Source: Mesorhizobium_B sp963522145 (GTDB lineage Bacteria; Pseudomonadota; Alphaproteobacteria; Rhizobiales; Rhizobiaceae). From it: a DNA stretch of 64,000 nt. Location of the stretch: assembly GCA_963522145.1 (NCBI GenBank), contig CAUQXI010000008.1, positions 1 through 64,000 of the forward strand. Reading direction: 5' to 3'. Positions 8,167-17,054 of this stretch are shown here, piece after piece (position 1 is the stretch's first letter; the number at the start of each line of letters is the position of its first letter). The notes under the pieces are model-generated. The model did not search any database. It was not told the origin of the DNA and was given only the letters and a program-made list of their open reading frames with translations. Position numbers and translations under genes: made by a program.

Positions 8167-9981
8167 TCAGTCCAGTGCTTCCAGCTCATCGATCAATCCC
8201 TCGATCACGCCCAGGCCTTTCTGCCAGAAGCCGGGATCGGTGGCATCGAGGCCGAAGGGAGCGAGAAGCTCGGAGTGGTGCTTGGTGCCCCCGGCCCGCA
8301 GCATGGCGAAATACTTCTCCTGAAACCCCTGCTCGGCATTCTGGTAGACCGCGTAGAGCGAGTTCACGAGGCAGTCGCCGAAGGCATAGGCATAGACATA
8401 GAAGGGCGAGTGGATGAAGTGGGGGATGTAGCACCAGAAGGTCTCATAGCCTTCCCGCAAGGCAATGGCCGGGCCGAGACTTTCTTTCTGCGCTTCCAGC
8501 CATAGCGCGCCGATGCGGTCGGCGGTCAGTTCGCCTTCGCGGCGTTCCGTGTGGATCTTGCGCTCGAACTCGTAGAAGGCGATCTGGCGCACCACCGTGT
8601 TGATCATGTCCTCGACCTTCTGGGCGAGCATCGCCTTCCGCTCGCGCCGGTCCGTTGTCTGCTCGAGCAGCATGCGGAAGGTCAGCATCTCGCCGAAGAC
8701 CGAGGCCGTTTCGGCGAGCGTCAGCGGCGTGGACGCCATCAGCGCGCCTTGGTCGCCCGCCAGCACCTGGTGGACGCCGTGGCCGAGCTCATGAGCGAGG
8801 ATCATCACGTCGCGCGGCCGGCCCATATAATTGAGCAGCACGTAAGGATGAACTGAGGGCACCGCCGGATGCGCGAACGCGCCGGGCGCCTTGCCTGGAC
8901 GCGACGGCGCGTCGATCCAGCGGCGGTCGAAGAAGCGCCGGGCGATGTCGGCCATCTCGGGCGCGAAGCGGTTGTAGGCAGAAAGCACGGTGTTCTTCGC
9001 ATCCGCCCAGCCGATCAGCGCCTTGGGCGCTTCGGGCAGCGGGGCGTTGCGGTCCCAATGATTCATCTGCTCCATGCCGAGCCAGCGCGCCTTCATCGCA
9101 TAATAGCGGTGCGACAGGCGGGGGTAGGCATCGCGTACGGCGGAAGCCAGCGCATCCACGACAGCCGGCTCCACGCGGTTGGACAGGTGACGTGCTTCCG
9201 CGATGTCGGAGAAGCCGCGCCACCGGTCGGAGATTTCCTTGTCCTTGGCGAGCGTGTTGGTGATCAGCGTGAAGGTGCGTGTGTGCCGGGAGAATGTTTC
9301 CGCCAGCGCTTTTGCCGCGGCTTCCCGCACGGCGCCATCGGCGTCCTGGAGCTTGTTCAGCGTGGGTTCGAGCGGCAGTTCCTCGCCATCCACGCGAAAG
9401 CGCAGGTCGGTCATGGTTTCGTCGAAAAGGCGGTTCCATGCGCCGCGACCGGTGATGCTCTTCTCGTGAAAAAGTTGCTCCACGCGCTCCTCGAGCTGGA
9501 AGGGCTTGTCGAGGCGGAGGTCGAGCACCCATGGGCGGTAGCGGTTGAACAGGGGATCGGCATCCAGCGCGGACAGGATCAGCGCATCGTCCACGGTATT
9601 CAGCTCGAGGCCGAAGAACAGAAGATGCGCGCTGGCATCCGTCATCTTCTCGGCCACGTCGCCGTGAAGCTTGGCGCGGACGGGGTCGGCCGTGTCGCCG
9701 GCATAGACCAGGCCGGCATAGGACATGATCCGGCCGATCAGCTCTTCCAGATTCTCATATTCGGTGAGCGCCTCGCCCAGCCTGCCATGCGGACCCTTGC
9801 CGGCTTCCGTCGCAAGAGTGTTCTTCCAGCGCGTTTCGAAGGCCGCCGCGTCGTTCAAAGCCTGATCGATGTCACGCTTGAGCTCCGGCGCGTCGATCGA
9901 CCGGTAAAGGTCGCGAAGGTCCCATTCGGGAAGCTCGCCGAGAGCGTCGGCCGGCCGGGAAGCAGCGGAAGGTGCTGGCAT
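8167..9981 (-). CDS. pepF: M3-family oligoendopeptidase F
   Basis: A cytoplasmic zinc oligopeptidase of 604 aa that cleaves short peptides. The zinc motif HELGH is at residues 397-401 in LAHELGHGVHQVL. An all-helical N-terminal domain (about 20-290) precedes the catalytic domain, as usual for PepF, and the length is normal. It starts 201 bases from the divergently read response-regulator gene. The N-terminus contains a short Ala/Ser-rich leader. Confidence 0.95.
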   Translation of the reverse strand: MPAPSAASRPADALGELPEWDLRDLYRSIDAPELKRDIDQALNDAAAFETRWKNTLATEAGKGPHGRLGEALTEYENLEELIGRIMSYAGLVYAGDTADPVRAKLHGDVAEKMTDASAHLLFFGLELNTVDDALILSALDADPLFNRYRPWVLDLRLDKPFQLEERVEQLFHEKSITGRGAWNRLFDETMTDLRFRVDGEELPLEPTLNKLQDADGAVREAAAKALAETFSRHTRTFTLITNTLAKDKEISDRWRGFSDIAEARHLSNRVEPAVVDALASAVRDAYPRLSHRYYAMKARWLGMEQMNHWDRNAPLPEAPKALIGWADAKNTVLSAYNRFAPEMADIARRFFDRRWIDAPSRPGKAPGAFAHPAVPSVHPYVLLNYMGRPRDVMILAHELGHGVHQVLAGDQGALMASTPLTLAETASVFGEMLTFRMLLEQTTDRRERKAMLAQKVEDMINTVVRQIAFYEFERKIHTERREGELTADRIGALWLEAQKESLGPAIALREGYETFWCYIPHFIHSPFYVYAYAFGDCLVNSLYAVYQNAEQGFQEKYFAMLRAGGTKHHSELLAPFGLDATDPGFWQKGLGVIEGLIDELEALD

Positions 9982-10182
9982 GGGCGAACGATCCTTTGTT
10001 GCGGTGCCGGCTTACCGTCCGGGCTGCCGATCGGCGCGGTCAGGCTCTCGAATGTGCACCACTTCCAGCGGAAACGGATCATTCACCGGCCTTGTTGAGG
10101 GCCTGTTTATCGTCACGCGCGAGGATGATCCAGACCAATCCCCTTTCCACACGCGCTTCCTGATTTTCGCGGCCACCCTTTC

Positions 10183-11709
10183 ATGAACCCTCCTACCATC
10201 CTGATTGTCGATGACGATCCCGTCCAGCGCCGTCTGGCGGAAGCCGCGCTGGCGCGCTTCGGCTATCAAACGACGACGGCGGAAGGAGGCGGGGAGGCGC
10301 TGCGCCTGCTTCAAGAGCGTCCGGCGCACGTGTCGGCCGTGCTGCTCGACCTCGTGATGCCCGGCGGACCGGACGGGATCGCCGTGCTGCGAACCATCCG
10401 AGCTCGGGGGCTCAGGCTTCCGGTGATCGTGCAGACGGCGCAGGGGGGGCTCGAAACGGCGATCAGCGCGATGCGCGAGGGCGCCTTCGATTTCGTGGTG
10501 AAGCCCGCCTCGCCCGAAAAGCTGCATGGCGCGGTCGAACGCGCGCTCAGGGTGGAGGCCGTGCAGGGGGACGCTCATCGAAAGGACGCGGAGGAGGGGC
10601 GCCGATCCGCCCCATCGCTGGCGAAGAGCTTTCCTACCGGGAGTCCCCTCATGGAGCGGGCGGTTTTTCTGGCCCGAAAGGCGGCGGTGTCCGAGGTGCC
10701 CGTTCTGATCGAGGGCGAATCGGGAACAGGCAAGGAGGTTCTGGCCCGCGCGATCCAGGCGGCGGGCGCGCGGAAAGACAAACCGTTCGTCACCGTGAAT
10801 TGCGGGGCGATCCCCGCGAACCTGGTCGAGTCGATCCTGTTTGGCCACGAGAAGGGCGCGTTCACCGGCGCGACCGAGCGTCATGCCGGCAAGTTCGCCG
10901 AGGCGAATGGCGGCACGCTTTTTCTGGACGAGGTGGGCGACCTGCCGCTCGACGCGCAGGTGAAGCTCCTGCGTGCCGTGCAGGATGGTGAGATCGATCC
11001 CGTGGGCGGCCGCGCGACTCTGAAGGTGGACGTCCGCCTGATCTCGGCCACGCATCGCGACCTCCTTGTGCAGGTGGCGGAAGGCCGCTTTCGCGAGGAC
11101 CTGTTCTACCGCCTCAACGTTTTCCCGATCACGTTGCCGCCTCTGCGCGATCGACGCGGCGATATTCCCGGGCTCGTCTCACTGTTTATCGCGCGAATCG
11201 GCGCGCGATATGGCGGGCAGGTCGATTCCATTTCGGGGGAGGCGCTTGCGCTGCTTCAAGCCTATGACTGGCCGGGCAATATCCGCCAGCTCGAAAACGC
11301 GGTTCTGCGCGGTATCGTGCTGTGTGACGGCCGTATCCTGACGGCGAACGAGTTCCCGCAGATCAGGGCGCAGGTGACGGGCGTAGCCGAGCCAGTGGAG
11401 GTCGACGAGGGAACGACAGCGCCGAGGATGACGGCAGCGGGAGATGTGAAGGACGCTGGTTCCTTTGTCCCGCCGCCCCAGGCTCCATCCTCGGGAACCC
11501 TGCAGGCGCTCGACGCCGAGGGCCATGTCCGTGACCTCGCCCATGTCGAGCTCGACATGATCCGCTTTGCGCTCGACCATTACCATGGGCAGATGAGCGA
11601 GGTGGCCCGCCGGCTGGGAATCGGTCGCTCCACGCTCTACCGCAAGCTCAAGGAATACGGCCTCGATGAAGGCCACGCCGAGGAGGAGCGCGACCGCCTC
11701 GCCTCCTGA
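10183..11709 (+). CDS. Sigma-54-dependent response regulator (NtrC class), orphan
   Basis: A 508-aa activator. The receiver domain spans 1-120 with phospho-acceptor D56 and K107. The AAA+ domain (about 150-390) has Walker A GESGTGKE (178-185), the sigma-54 contact GAFTGA (225-230) and Walker B GGTLFLDE (243-250). A Fis-type helix-turn-helix lies near 455-500 (MSEVARRLGIGRSTLYRKL). All key residues are present, so it should activate sigma-54 promoters once phosphorylated. No histidine kinase gene is adjacent. A linker of about 60 residues rich in Pro and Ala separates the AAA+ and DNA-binding parts. The target genes are unknown. Confidence 0.93.
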   Translation: MNPPTILIVDDDPVQRRLAEAALARFGYQTTTAEGGGEALRLLQERPAHVSAVLLDLVMPGGPDGIAVLRTIRARGLRLPVIVQTAQGGLETAISAMREGAFDFVVKPASPEKLHGAVERALRVEAVQGDAHRKDAEEGRRSAPSLAKSFPTGSPLMERAVFLARKAAVSEVPVLIEGESGTGKEVLARAIQAAGARKDKPFVTVNCGAIPANLVESILFGHEKGAFTGATERHAGKFAEANGGTLFLDEVGDLPLDAQVKLLRAVQDGEIDPVGGRATLKVDVRLISATHRDLLVQVAEGRFREDLFYRLNVFPITLPPLRDRRGDIPGLVSLFIARIGARYGGQVDSISGEALALLQAYDWPGNIRQLENAVLRGIVLCDGRILTANEFPQIRAQVTGVAEPVEVDEGTTAPRMTAAGDVKDAGSFVPPPQAPSSGTLQALDAEGHVRDLAHVELDMIRFALDHYHGQMSEVARRLGIGRSTLYRKLKEYGLDEGHAEEERDRLAS

Positions 11710-11809
11710 TCCGCGCAAGCTTGGAGACTTAAAGGGTTGATTCACCACGGTTGGCCAAGCCAAGGGCGCCGCCTTCGAAGTGCCATCGTATTACCGCATT
11801 TCAGCTTCA

Positions 11810-11826
11810 ATAAGTGGTGATTAACC
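11810..11826 (+). promoter_or_regulatory. Candidate CtrA box upstream of the DUF882 gene
   Basis: ATAA-N7-TTAACC is one mismatch from the CtrA consensus TTAA-N7-TTAACC. It ends 27 bases before the DUF882 start codon, where it would cover the -35 region of a CtrA-activated promoter. Confidence 0.4.
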
Positions 11827-11852
11827 ATTAGGATTGATAGTCGGGGTCAGGG

Positions 11853-13772
11853 ATGAGCCCCCACGATTTGATCCGGGGGAAACGCAACCGACTCTTGCAG
11901 CCGACGGGGCGCTTCGACTTGAACAGCAACGAACAGGTACAAAACGGTTTCTGCCCAAACGGGAGCAGGAGCCGGAAATGGGTCGCTGGTGCGCTGGGCG
12001 CGCTGGCTCTTTCCCTTTCCTTCATCCACGGCGCGAGCGCGGAAACGCGGTCGCTGAAGCTTTATTACCTGCATACCGGCGAAAAGGCCGAGATCGTCTT
12101 TAAGCGCGACGGCCGCTACGATCAGGCAGGTCTCAAGAAGATCAACAACATCCTGCGCGACTGGCGCCGCAACGAGCCCACCAAGATGGACCCGCGGCTG
12201 ATGGACCTCGTCTGGGAGGCCTATCGCCAGTCGGGCGCCACCGGCTACATCAATGTGGTCTGCGGCTATCGTTCGCCCTCGACCAATTCCATGCTCCGTT
12301 CGCGCTCGAAGGGCGTGGCTAAGAAAAGCCAGCACATGCTCGGCAAGGCCATGGACTTCTATATTCCGGGTGTGAAGCTCAAGACGCTGCGCGAGATCGG
12401 CCTCAAGATGCAGGGCGGCGGCGTGGGCTATTATCCCACTTCCGGCTCGCCTTTCGTTCACTTCGATGTTGGCAATGTGCGCCACTGGCCGAAGATGAGC
12501 CGCAGGGAGCTCGTTGCGCTGTTCCCGAACGGCAAGACGCTTCACGTGCCGTCCGACGGCAAGCCGCTGCCCGGCTTCGAGCAGGCGCTCGCCTCCTACA
12601 AGTCACGCCAGAGCGCAGGCGCGCTTGCGATCGCCAGCGCCACGGGCGGCGGCGCGAAAAAGGGCAAGGGCCTGCTGGCTGCCTTGTTTGGCGGCGGCGA
12701 GGACGACGAAGAAGAGATCAGCGGCGCGTCGGGCGAGGAAATGCCCGTGGCCAAGCCTTCCGCAAAGGCTCGCAAGGCGCAGGCCGAACTCGTGAAATCC
12801 GTCGAAAAGACCAAGCAGCCGGGAATCCAGGTCATCGCGCCTGAAGATGCGACGCCTGCCGAGATGCCGCGGGAGGAAGAAGCACCGGTCGCCGATCAGC
12901 CGGCGGCTGAAACACCGGAAACCGTCATCGCTTCGCTCAATCCGCGCAAGGTTCCGCTGCCCTTCGCGGCACCCCGCCCGGAAGATGTGCCGAAGTTGGC
13001 TGATGCCGTCACCGACGTGATCGCGGATGCCGCTGCCGAGCAGCCTGCCGTGCTGTCCGAGCAGGCGCCGGTCGAGCTTGCGTCCAGCGCACCGCTGCCA
13101 AGCTGGCGTCCGGCTGGAATGATGGTCGGCGAAGAAGCCGCTGCGCCTGAGGCATCCGTGCTGACCGCGCTGGCCGAGTCGGAAGGCACCAGGGAAAAGG
13201 CTGCCTCGCTCATCTCCACCCTGCCGTCCAACCGGCCTGAGGCGGCGGAGGTCCTCGCGTCGGCCATGCTGCCCGATCAGGCCATAGTGCCTGGTTTTGC
13301 GCCGGCCAAGGATGATGCGTCGGTGGAACTGGCCAGCCTGTCCTCCGAGGATGCGCTTCCCGCGAACACCGAAAGCCCGGCGGCGATCGAGCGGGCGCTG
13401 GTGTCCAAGAGTGCGAGCCCCCGTGCAGCGTTCGCCGCAGCCGCAAGGAACGGTGAAAAGGTCGCGTCCTTCTCGGATGTGAAGACCACCGGCAAGAGCG
13501 GCCGTCCGTCGCGCCGCGACCTCAAGCCCGATGCCCGCCCGGTTGTGCTGGCAGCAGCCCCGGATGCGGCGCGCTGGGCGCTTCGCGGTGAAGCCGTGAC
13601 CACCCGCACTGCCGGCACCAAGGCGCCGTCCTTCGCCTACAACATCGTGCGGACCGCTCCACGCGAGGTTTATACCGCGGGCTTTGGCGCCAACACGCAG
13701 GTGGCTTCGGCCAACCGCTTCTCCGGCAAGGCTGTGACCTTCCTGTCGGTGGCGCGCTTCCAAACCAACTGA
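11853..13772 (+). CDS. DUF882 (YcbK/M15-like) exported protein with long acidic tail
   Basis: A 639-aa product. After about 40 N-terminal residues comes a hydrophobic export segment ending HGASAE, then the DUF882 domain (about 65-240). This domain has M15-type metal-site motifs: YRSPSTN, SQHMLGKAMDFYI and FVHFDVGNVRHW. These resemble murein DD-peptidase relatives such as YcbK/MepK. The remaining 400 residues are low-complexity and rich in Ala, Glu and Pro. The family is linked to peptidoglycan trimming; activity here is inferred. The N-terminal 40 residues may not be translated, since the start lies very close to a possible promoter. A strong terminator follows. Confidence 0.85.
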   Translation: MSPHDLIRGKRNRLLQPTGRFDLNSNEQVQNGFCPNGSRSRKWVAGALGALALSLSFIHGASAETRSLKLYYLHTGEKAEIVFKRDGRYDQAGLKKINNILRDWRRNEPTKMDPRLMDLVWEAYRQSGATGYINVVCGYRSPSTNSMLRSRSKGVAKKSQHMLGKAMDFYIPGVKLKTLREIGLKMQGGGVGYYPTSGSPFVHFDVGNVRHWPKMSRRELVALFPNGKTLHVPSDGKPLPGFEQALASYKSRQSAGALAIASATGGGAKKGKGLLAALFGGGEDDEEEISGASGEEMPVAKPSAKARKAQAELVKSVEKTKQPGIQVIAPEDATPAEMPREEEAPVADQPAAETPETVIASLNPRKVPLPFAAPRPEDVPKLADAVTDVIADAAAEQPAVLSEQAPVELASSAPLPSWRPAGMMVGEEAAAPEASVLTALAESEGTREKAASLISTLPSNRPEAAEVLASAMLPDQAIVPGFAPAKDDASVELASLSSEDALPANTESPAAIERALVSKSASPRAAFAAAARNGEKVASFSDVKTTGKSGRPSRRDLKPDARPVVLAAAPDAARWALRGEAVTTRTAGTKAPSFAYNIVRTAPREVYTAGFGANTQVASANRFSGKAVTFLSVARFQTN

Positions 13773-13790
13773 GCGCCTCCATATCGCATG

Positions 13791-13826
13791 AAAACGCCGG
13801 TCCTCGTGGCCGGCGTTTTCATTTTG
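13791..13826 (+). terminator. Rho-independent terminator of the DUF882 gene
   Basis: AAAACGCCGG and CCGGCGTTTT pair around a 9-base loop and are followed by CATTTT. The hairpin begins 19 bases past the stop codon. Confidence 0.88.
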
Positions 13827-13937
13827 GAGTGCGCTTGGGGCGGGCTTCGTTTCTCGGCAGGGATCGCGCTCGGGTTGCGGTCACCGAGCTTGGGCTTTGA
13901 TTTCTCAACGAGTCGGTCCTTCAGACCCTAGGCGCCG

Positions 13938-14330
13938 CTAGCCCTCACCGCGGCTCGTGTCGTTGCGGTCGCCCTCGTATCGCGTCGCGAGCGGAAATGG
14001 TGGCAGCCACGACTCGCGACGCACCGTCCAAAGTTCATAAGTCGGCATCAGCTGGTCAGGCGCATCGAGCGATCCAAGGCTGACCTCGATCTCGTCATCG
14101 GTCTGCGCGAAAACAGACGAGCCGCAGCGGGAACAGAAGTGCCGCCCGGCATAGCAGCTTGTTTCACCCTCGATCGTCACTGCATCCTGCGGGAATATCG
14201 CAGACGCACCGAAAAGCGCCCCATGATGCCTGCGGCAGTCGAGGCAGTGGCAAAGGCCGACGCGGTATGGAGTTCCAGAGGCCATGATGCGGACTTTTCC
14301 GCACAGGCATCCGCCCGTGAACCGGTCCAT
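13938..14330 (-). CDS. GFA/CENP-V-like zinc-binding protein
   Basis: A 130-aa protein with the paired cysteine motifs of the GFA fold: GGCLCGKVR near the N-terminus, CHCLDCRRH, and FCSRCGSSVF. The family is named after glutathione-dependent formaldehyde-activating enzyme, but most members have no tested activity and that name should not be taken as function. The start at 14330 is chosen for its GGAGGG Shine-Dalgarno sequence; the longer reading adds 14 residues without family support. It is a single gene. Confidence 0.88.
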   Translation of the reverse strand: MDRFTGGCLCGKVRIMASGTPYRVGLCHCLDCRRHHGALFGASAIFPQDAVTIEGETSCYAGRHFCSRCGSSVFAQTDDEIEVSLGSLDAPDQLMPTYELWTVRRESWLPPFPLATRYEGDRNDTSRGEG

Positions 14331-14425
14331 GCTGCTTTCCCTCCGTTCAAGCAGGCAGGTCTCTGCAACCAACAGCGCTGCGCGTCTTGGTCAAACCCTT
14401 CTACACTGCCAGAGATCAGACAGGA

Positions 14426-15076
14426 TCAGCCGCGAAACGCCTTGGGCAGGCGCGCGGCGGCGCGGGCGAGCGTTTCGATGCGGTCCCAGTCGCCTGCTTC
14501 CACTGCGCCATCGGGCGCGACCCAGGAGCCGCCGACACAGGCGATGTTGGGCAGGGACAGGTAATCGCCCGCGTTTCCCGGCGACACGCCGCCGGTGGGG
14601 CAGAAGACCATGCCGGGGATCGGCGCGGATAGCGCCTTCAGAAACGCGGCGCCGCCCGCCTGCTCGGCCGGAAAGAATTTCAGGAAGGTCAGGCCTGCGT
14701 CACGCGCGGCCATCACCTCGGATGCCGTTGTGGCTCCCGGCAGGAACGGCACCTCGCTTGATTCAGCATGTTTCAGCAAAGCGGGCGTGACGCCGGGACT
14801 GACGATGAAACAGGCGCCGGCCTGGGCCGCCGCATCGAACTGGTCGGGCGACAGGATCGTGCCCGCGCCCACGCGTGCCTCGGGCACCTCGGCGCTCGCC
14901 CGGCGGATCGCTTCCAGGGCCGCATCCGTGCGCAGCGTGATCTCGATCAGGGGCAGGCCGCCTCGCGCGAGTGCGCGTGCCAGCGGCACGGCCTTGGCCG
15001 CATCCGCGATGCGGATCACAGGAATGACGGTCTGGGCGCCGAGAAGTGAAAGCAGCGTTTGCGAGCGGTGAGCCAT
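14426..15076 (-). CDS. eda: 2-dehydro-3-deoxy-6-phosphogluconate (KDPG) aldolase
   Basis: Cleaves KDPG to pyruvate and glyceraldehyde 3-phosphate in the Entner-Doudoroff pathway. The product is 216 aa, normal for the family. The catalytic glutamate is in LPLIEITLRT and the Schiff-base lysine in FLKFFPAEQAGG; the phosphate-site motif is CPTGGVSPGN. edd and zwf are not adjacent. The start at 15076 has a poor Shine-Dalgarno sequence but begins where homologues do. It lies 32 bases downstream of the muramidase gene on the same strand. Confidence 0.93.
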   Translation of the reverse strand: MAHRSQTLLSLLGAQTVIPVIRIADAAKAVPLARALARGGLPLIEITLRTDAALEAIRRASAEVPEARVGAGTILSPDQFDAAAQAGACFIVSPGVTPALLKHAESSEVPFLPGATTASEVMAARDAGLTFLKFFPAEQAGGAAFLKALSAPIPGMVFCPTGGVSPGNAGDYLSLPNIACVGGSWVAPDGAVEAGDWDRIETLARAAARLPKAFRG

Positions 15077-15107
15077 GAGCCGCGGTATAAACTCATCCGC
15101 GCCGGGA

Positions 15108-15920
15108 TCAATCGGGAGCGCGGTGGTCGATCGCGCGCGACGGCTGAAGCGCCGCGAATGTCTTTTGTCCCGCGATTCCGTCTGCCATGAGGCCGGCCGA
15201 GGACTGGAAGGCCGAGACGGCCGCTTTCGTTTTCGTTCCGAACACACCATCGGCCGCCAACGTGTATCCTCGTGCAAGGAGCGCAGTCTGGAGTCGCCGA
15301 ACGCGCTCGCCGCGGATGCTGCTTCGAAGCGCCGCGCTCTTGCAGAAGCGCGTGAAGGCCGCGGCAATCTTCTTGTCATAGGCGTTCTTCGCAAAGCCGG
15401 GACCGTTGTAGACGCGCGCGAAGCTTGTCCAGTCTTCCCGTGCGATCGCGTCGCGCAGGCTCGACGCCACGATGAACCGGCTCATGAGCCGCGCCTGACC
15501 GCCAGCGCCCGCGCGCGCTTCGGCCACAAGCGCATCGACATTGAGGAAGCCCAGCAGCCGCCAATGCGCGCCCATCACCTGCCCGACCCCCCAGGACGTG
15601 GATTCGCGCGCGGCCGCCCGGTCGATCGCCTCTGCACGGGCGAGGAGGCGCCACCTCGCGCTCTGACTGCGCGGATTGGGGATCGCGCCTGCGCTCGGAT
15701 GGGCGAGACGGGCCGTGCGGGCGATCTCGCGCGTTTTTCCTTCCAGACGCCGGTCGAAATAATGGCCTTCCCAGCGGATCAGCGGCTCGGCCGCGCCATG
15801 GACGGTGGCAAAGACCGTGCCGCCGGATTCCACCTCGGCCACAGCCAGAAGGGCCGCCGGATCAAACCGCCATTCGATCGCAACCTTCTCGATCGCCTGC
15901 CTGACATCCTGCCTGAACAT
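15108..15920 (-). CDS. DUF3380-type N-acetylmuramidase with peptidoglycan-binding domain
   Basis: A 270-aa protein. The N-terminal lysozyme-like domain has the likely catalytic glutamate in VAEVESGG, then PLIRWEGHYF and TSWGVGQVMG, the signature of the endolysin-like DUF3380 muramidase family. The C-terminal domain (about 195-260) is a PG_binding_1 repeat (RRLQTALLARGY, DGVFGTKTKAAV). No signal peptide is visible, as for phage endolysins, but no phage genes are nearby. The start at 15920 avoids overlap with the divergent trhO gene. Confidence 0.85.
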   Translation of the reverse strand: MFRQDVRQAIEKVAIEWRFDPAALLAVAEVESGGTVFATVHGAAEPLIRWEGHYFDRRLEGKTREIARTARLAHPSAGAIPNPRSQSARWRLLARAEAIDRAAARESTSWGVGQVMGAHWRLLGFLNVDALVAEARAGAGGQARLMSRFIVASSLRDAIAREDWTSFARVYNGPGFAKNAYDKKIAAAFTRFCKSAALRSSIRGERVRRLQTALLARGYTLAADGVFGTKTKAAVSAFQSSAGLMADGIAGQKTFAALQPSRAIDHRAPD

Positions 15921-16038
15921 CGCCGCCGCCTTTGTCTGCCTTTTCAGCGATGATCGGCGTACCGGCGGCGAGGTGGACGAACCGGGAGCGTGTGCCCGCC
16001 GCTTGCGCGGGCGTCGCGGCGGGATTACGCGACAGGCC

Positions 16039-16959
16039 ATGCACGCAACGCCCCCCGTTCATCCCCTGACGGTCGCCGCCCTTTACCGCTTTGCCGCTCT
16101 CGACGGGCTGGATGAGCTGCGCGGCCAGCTGCTCGGCTTCTGCCGCGAAAACGGGATCAAGGGCACGCTTCTGCTCGCCGCCGAGGGGGTAAACGGAACC
16201 GTGGCGGGCACGGACGCGGCGGTCGCCGCGCTGCTGGAAAGGCTGGTCGCGCTTCGGCCCGCGCTTTCGCCGCTCGACGTCAAGCTGAGCCGGGCCGTGT
16301 CGGCCGAGCCTTTCCGCCGCACCAAGGTCCGCATCAAGCGCGAGATCGTGACGATGGGCGTAGACGACATCGATCCGCGCGCTGACGCCGGCACCTATGT
16401 GGAGCCGGGCGACTGGAACGCGCTCCTGTCCGATCCGGATACGGTGCTGATCGATACGCGCAACGCCTACGAGGTGGCGCTCGGCACGTTCGGGGGCGCG
16501 ATCGATCCGGGCACGGAGAGCTTTCGCGATTTCCCCCGCTGGGCCGAAGACAACAAGGCGCAGCTCGAGGGGAAGCGCGTGGCGATGTTTTGCACCGGCG
16601 GCATCCGCTGCGAGAAGGCGAGCGCCTATCTGCGCCGCCTTGGGCCGGCCGAGGTCTTCCACCTCAAGGGCGGCATCCTGCGCTATCTCGAGGACGTTTC
16701 GCCGGAAGACAGCCTCTGGCAGGGCGAATGCTTCGTGTTCGACGAACGGGTGGGCCTGCGGCACGGCCTCCAAGAAGGCGAGGCCAGCCTGTGCCGCGCC
16801 TGCCGCCGCCCGTTGACGCCCGAAGATCGCGCCTCGCCGCTTTACCGCGAAGGCATCGCCTGCGCGGCCTGCGTCGACGAGCGTTCGGAGGCCGACCGCG
16901 CCCGCTTCGCCGAGCGCCAGCGTCAGGCCAAGCTTGCGGCCGCGCGCGAAGGGGAGTGA
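16039..16959 (+). CDS. trhO: tRNA U34 hydroxylase, rhodanese family (TrhO/YceA)
   Basis: Oxygen-dependent hydroxylation of U34 in tRNA to 5-hydroxyuridine. The 306-aa product has an N-terminal acylphosphatase-like domain and a central rhodanese domain with the active-site cysteine in FCTGGIRCEKAS. A C-terminal cysteine cluster (CRACRR, CAACVDE) completes the family layout, and the length is typical. The ATG at 16039 has only a weak Shine-Dalgarno sequence. It diverges from the muramidase gene. Confidence 0.92.
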   Translation: MHATPPVHPLTVAALYRFAALDGLDELRGQLLGFCRENGIKGTLLLAAEGVNGTVAGTDAAVAALLERLVALRPALSPLDVKLSRAVSAEPFRRTKVRIKREIVTMGVDDIDPRADAGTYVEPGDWNALLSDPDTVLIDTRNAYEVALGTFGGAIDPGTESFRDFPRWAEDNKAQLEGKRVAMFCTGGIRCEKASAYLRRLGPAEVFHLKGGILRYLEDVSPEDSLWQGECFVFDERVGLRHGLQEGEASLCRACRRPLTPEDRASPLYREGIACAACVDERSEADRARFAERQRQAKLAAAREGE

Positions 16960-17054
16960 GATTACCGCGATTGCAATCTGTGCAAGATTTCCTACCTCAC
17001 CAGCCATCGGGCGCCGGAAGCGTTTCGGCTGCCATTCGCGGAGGTTTGAAATCC

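Noticed and set aside
16590..17054. N-terminal extension of the DUF533 frame into trhO
   Set aside because: It is Arg/Pro-rich shadow sequence of trhO; GGAGG and the ATG at 17055 mark the real start.
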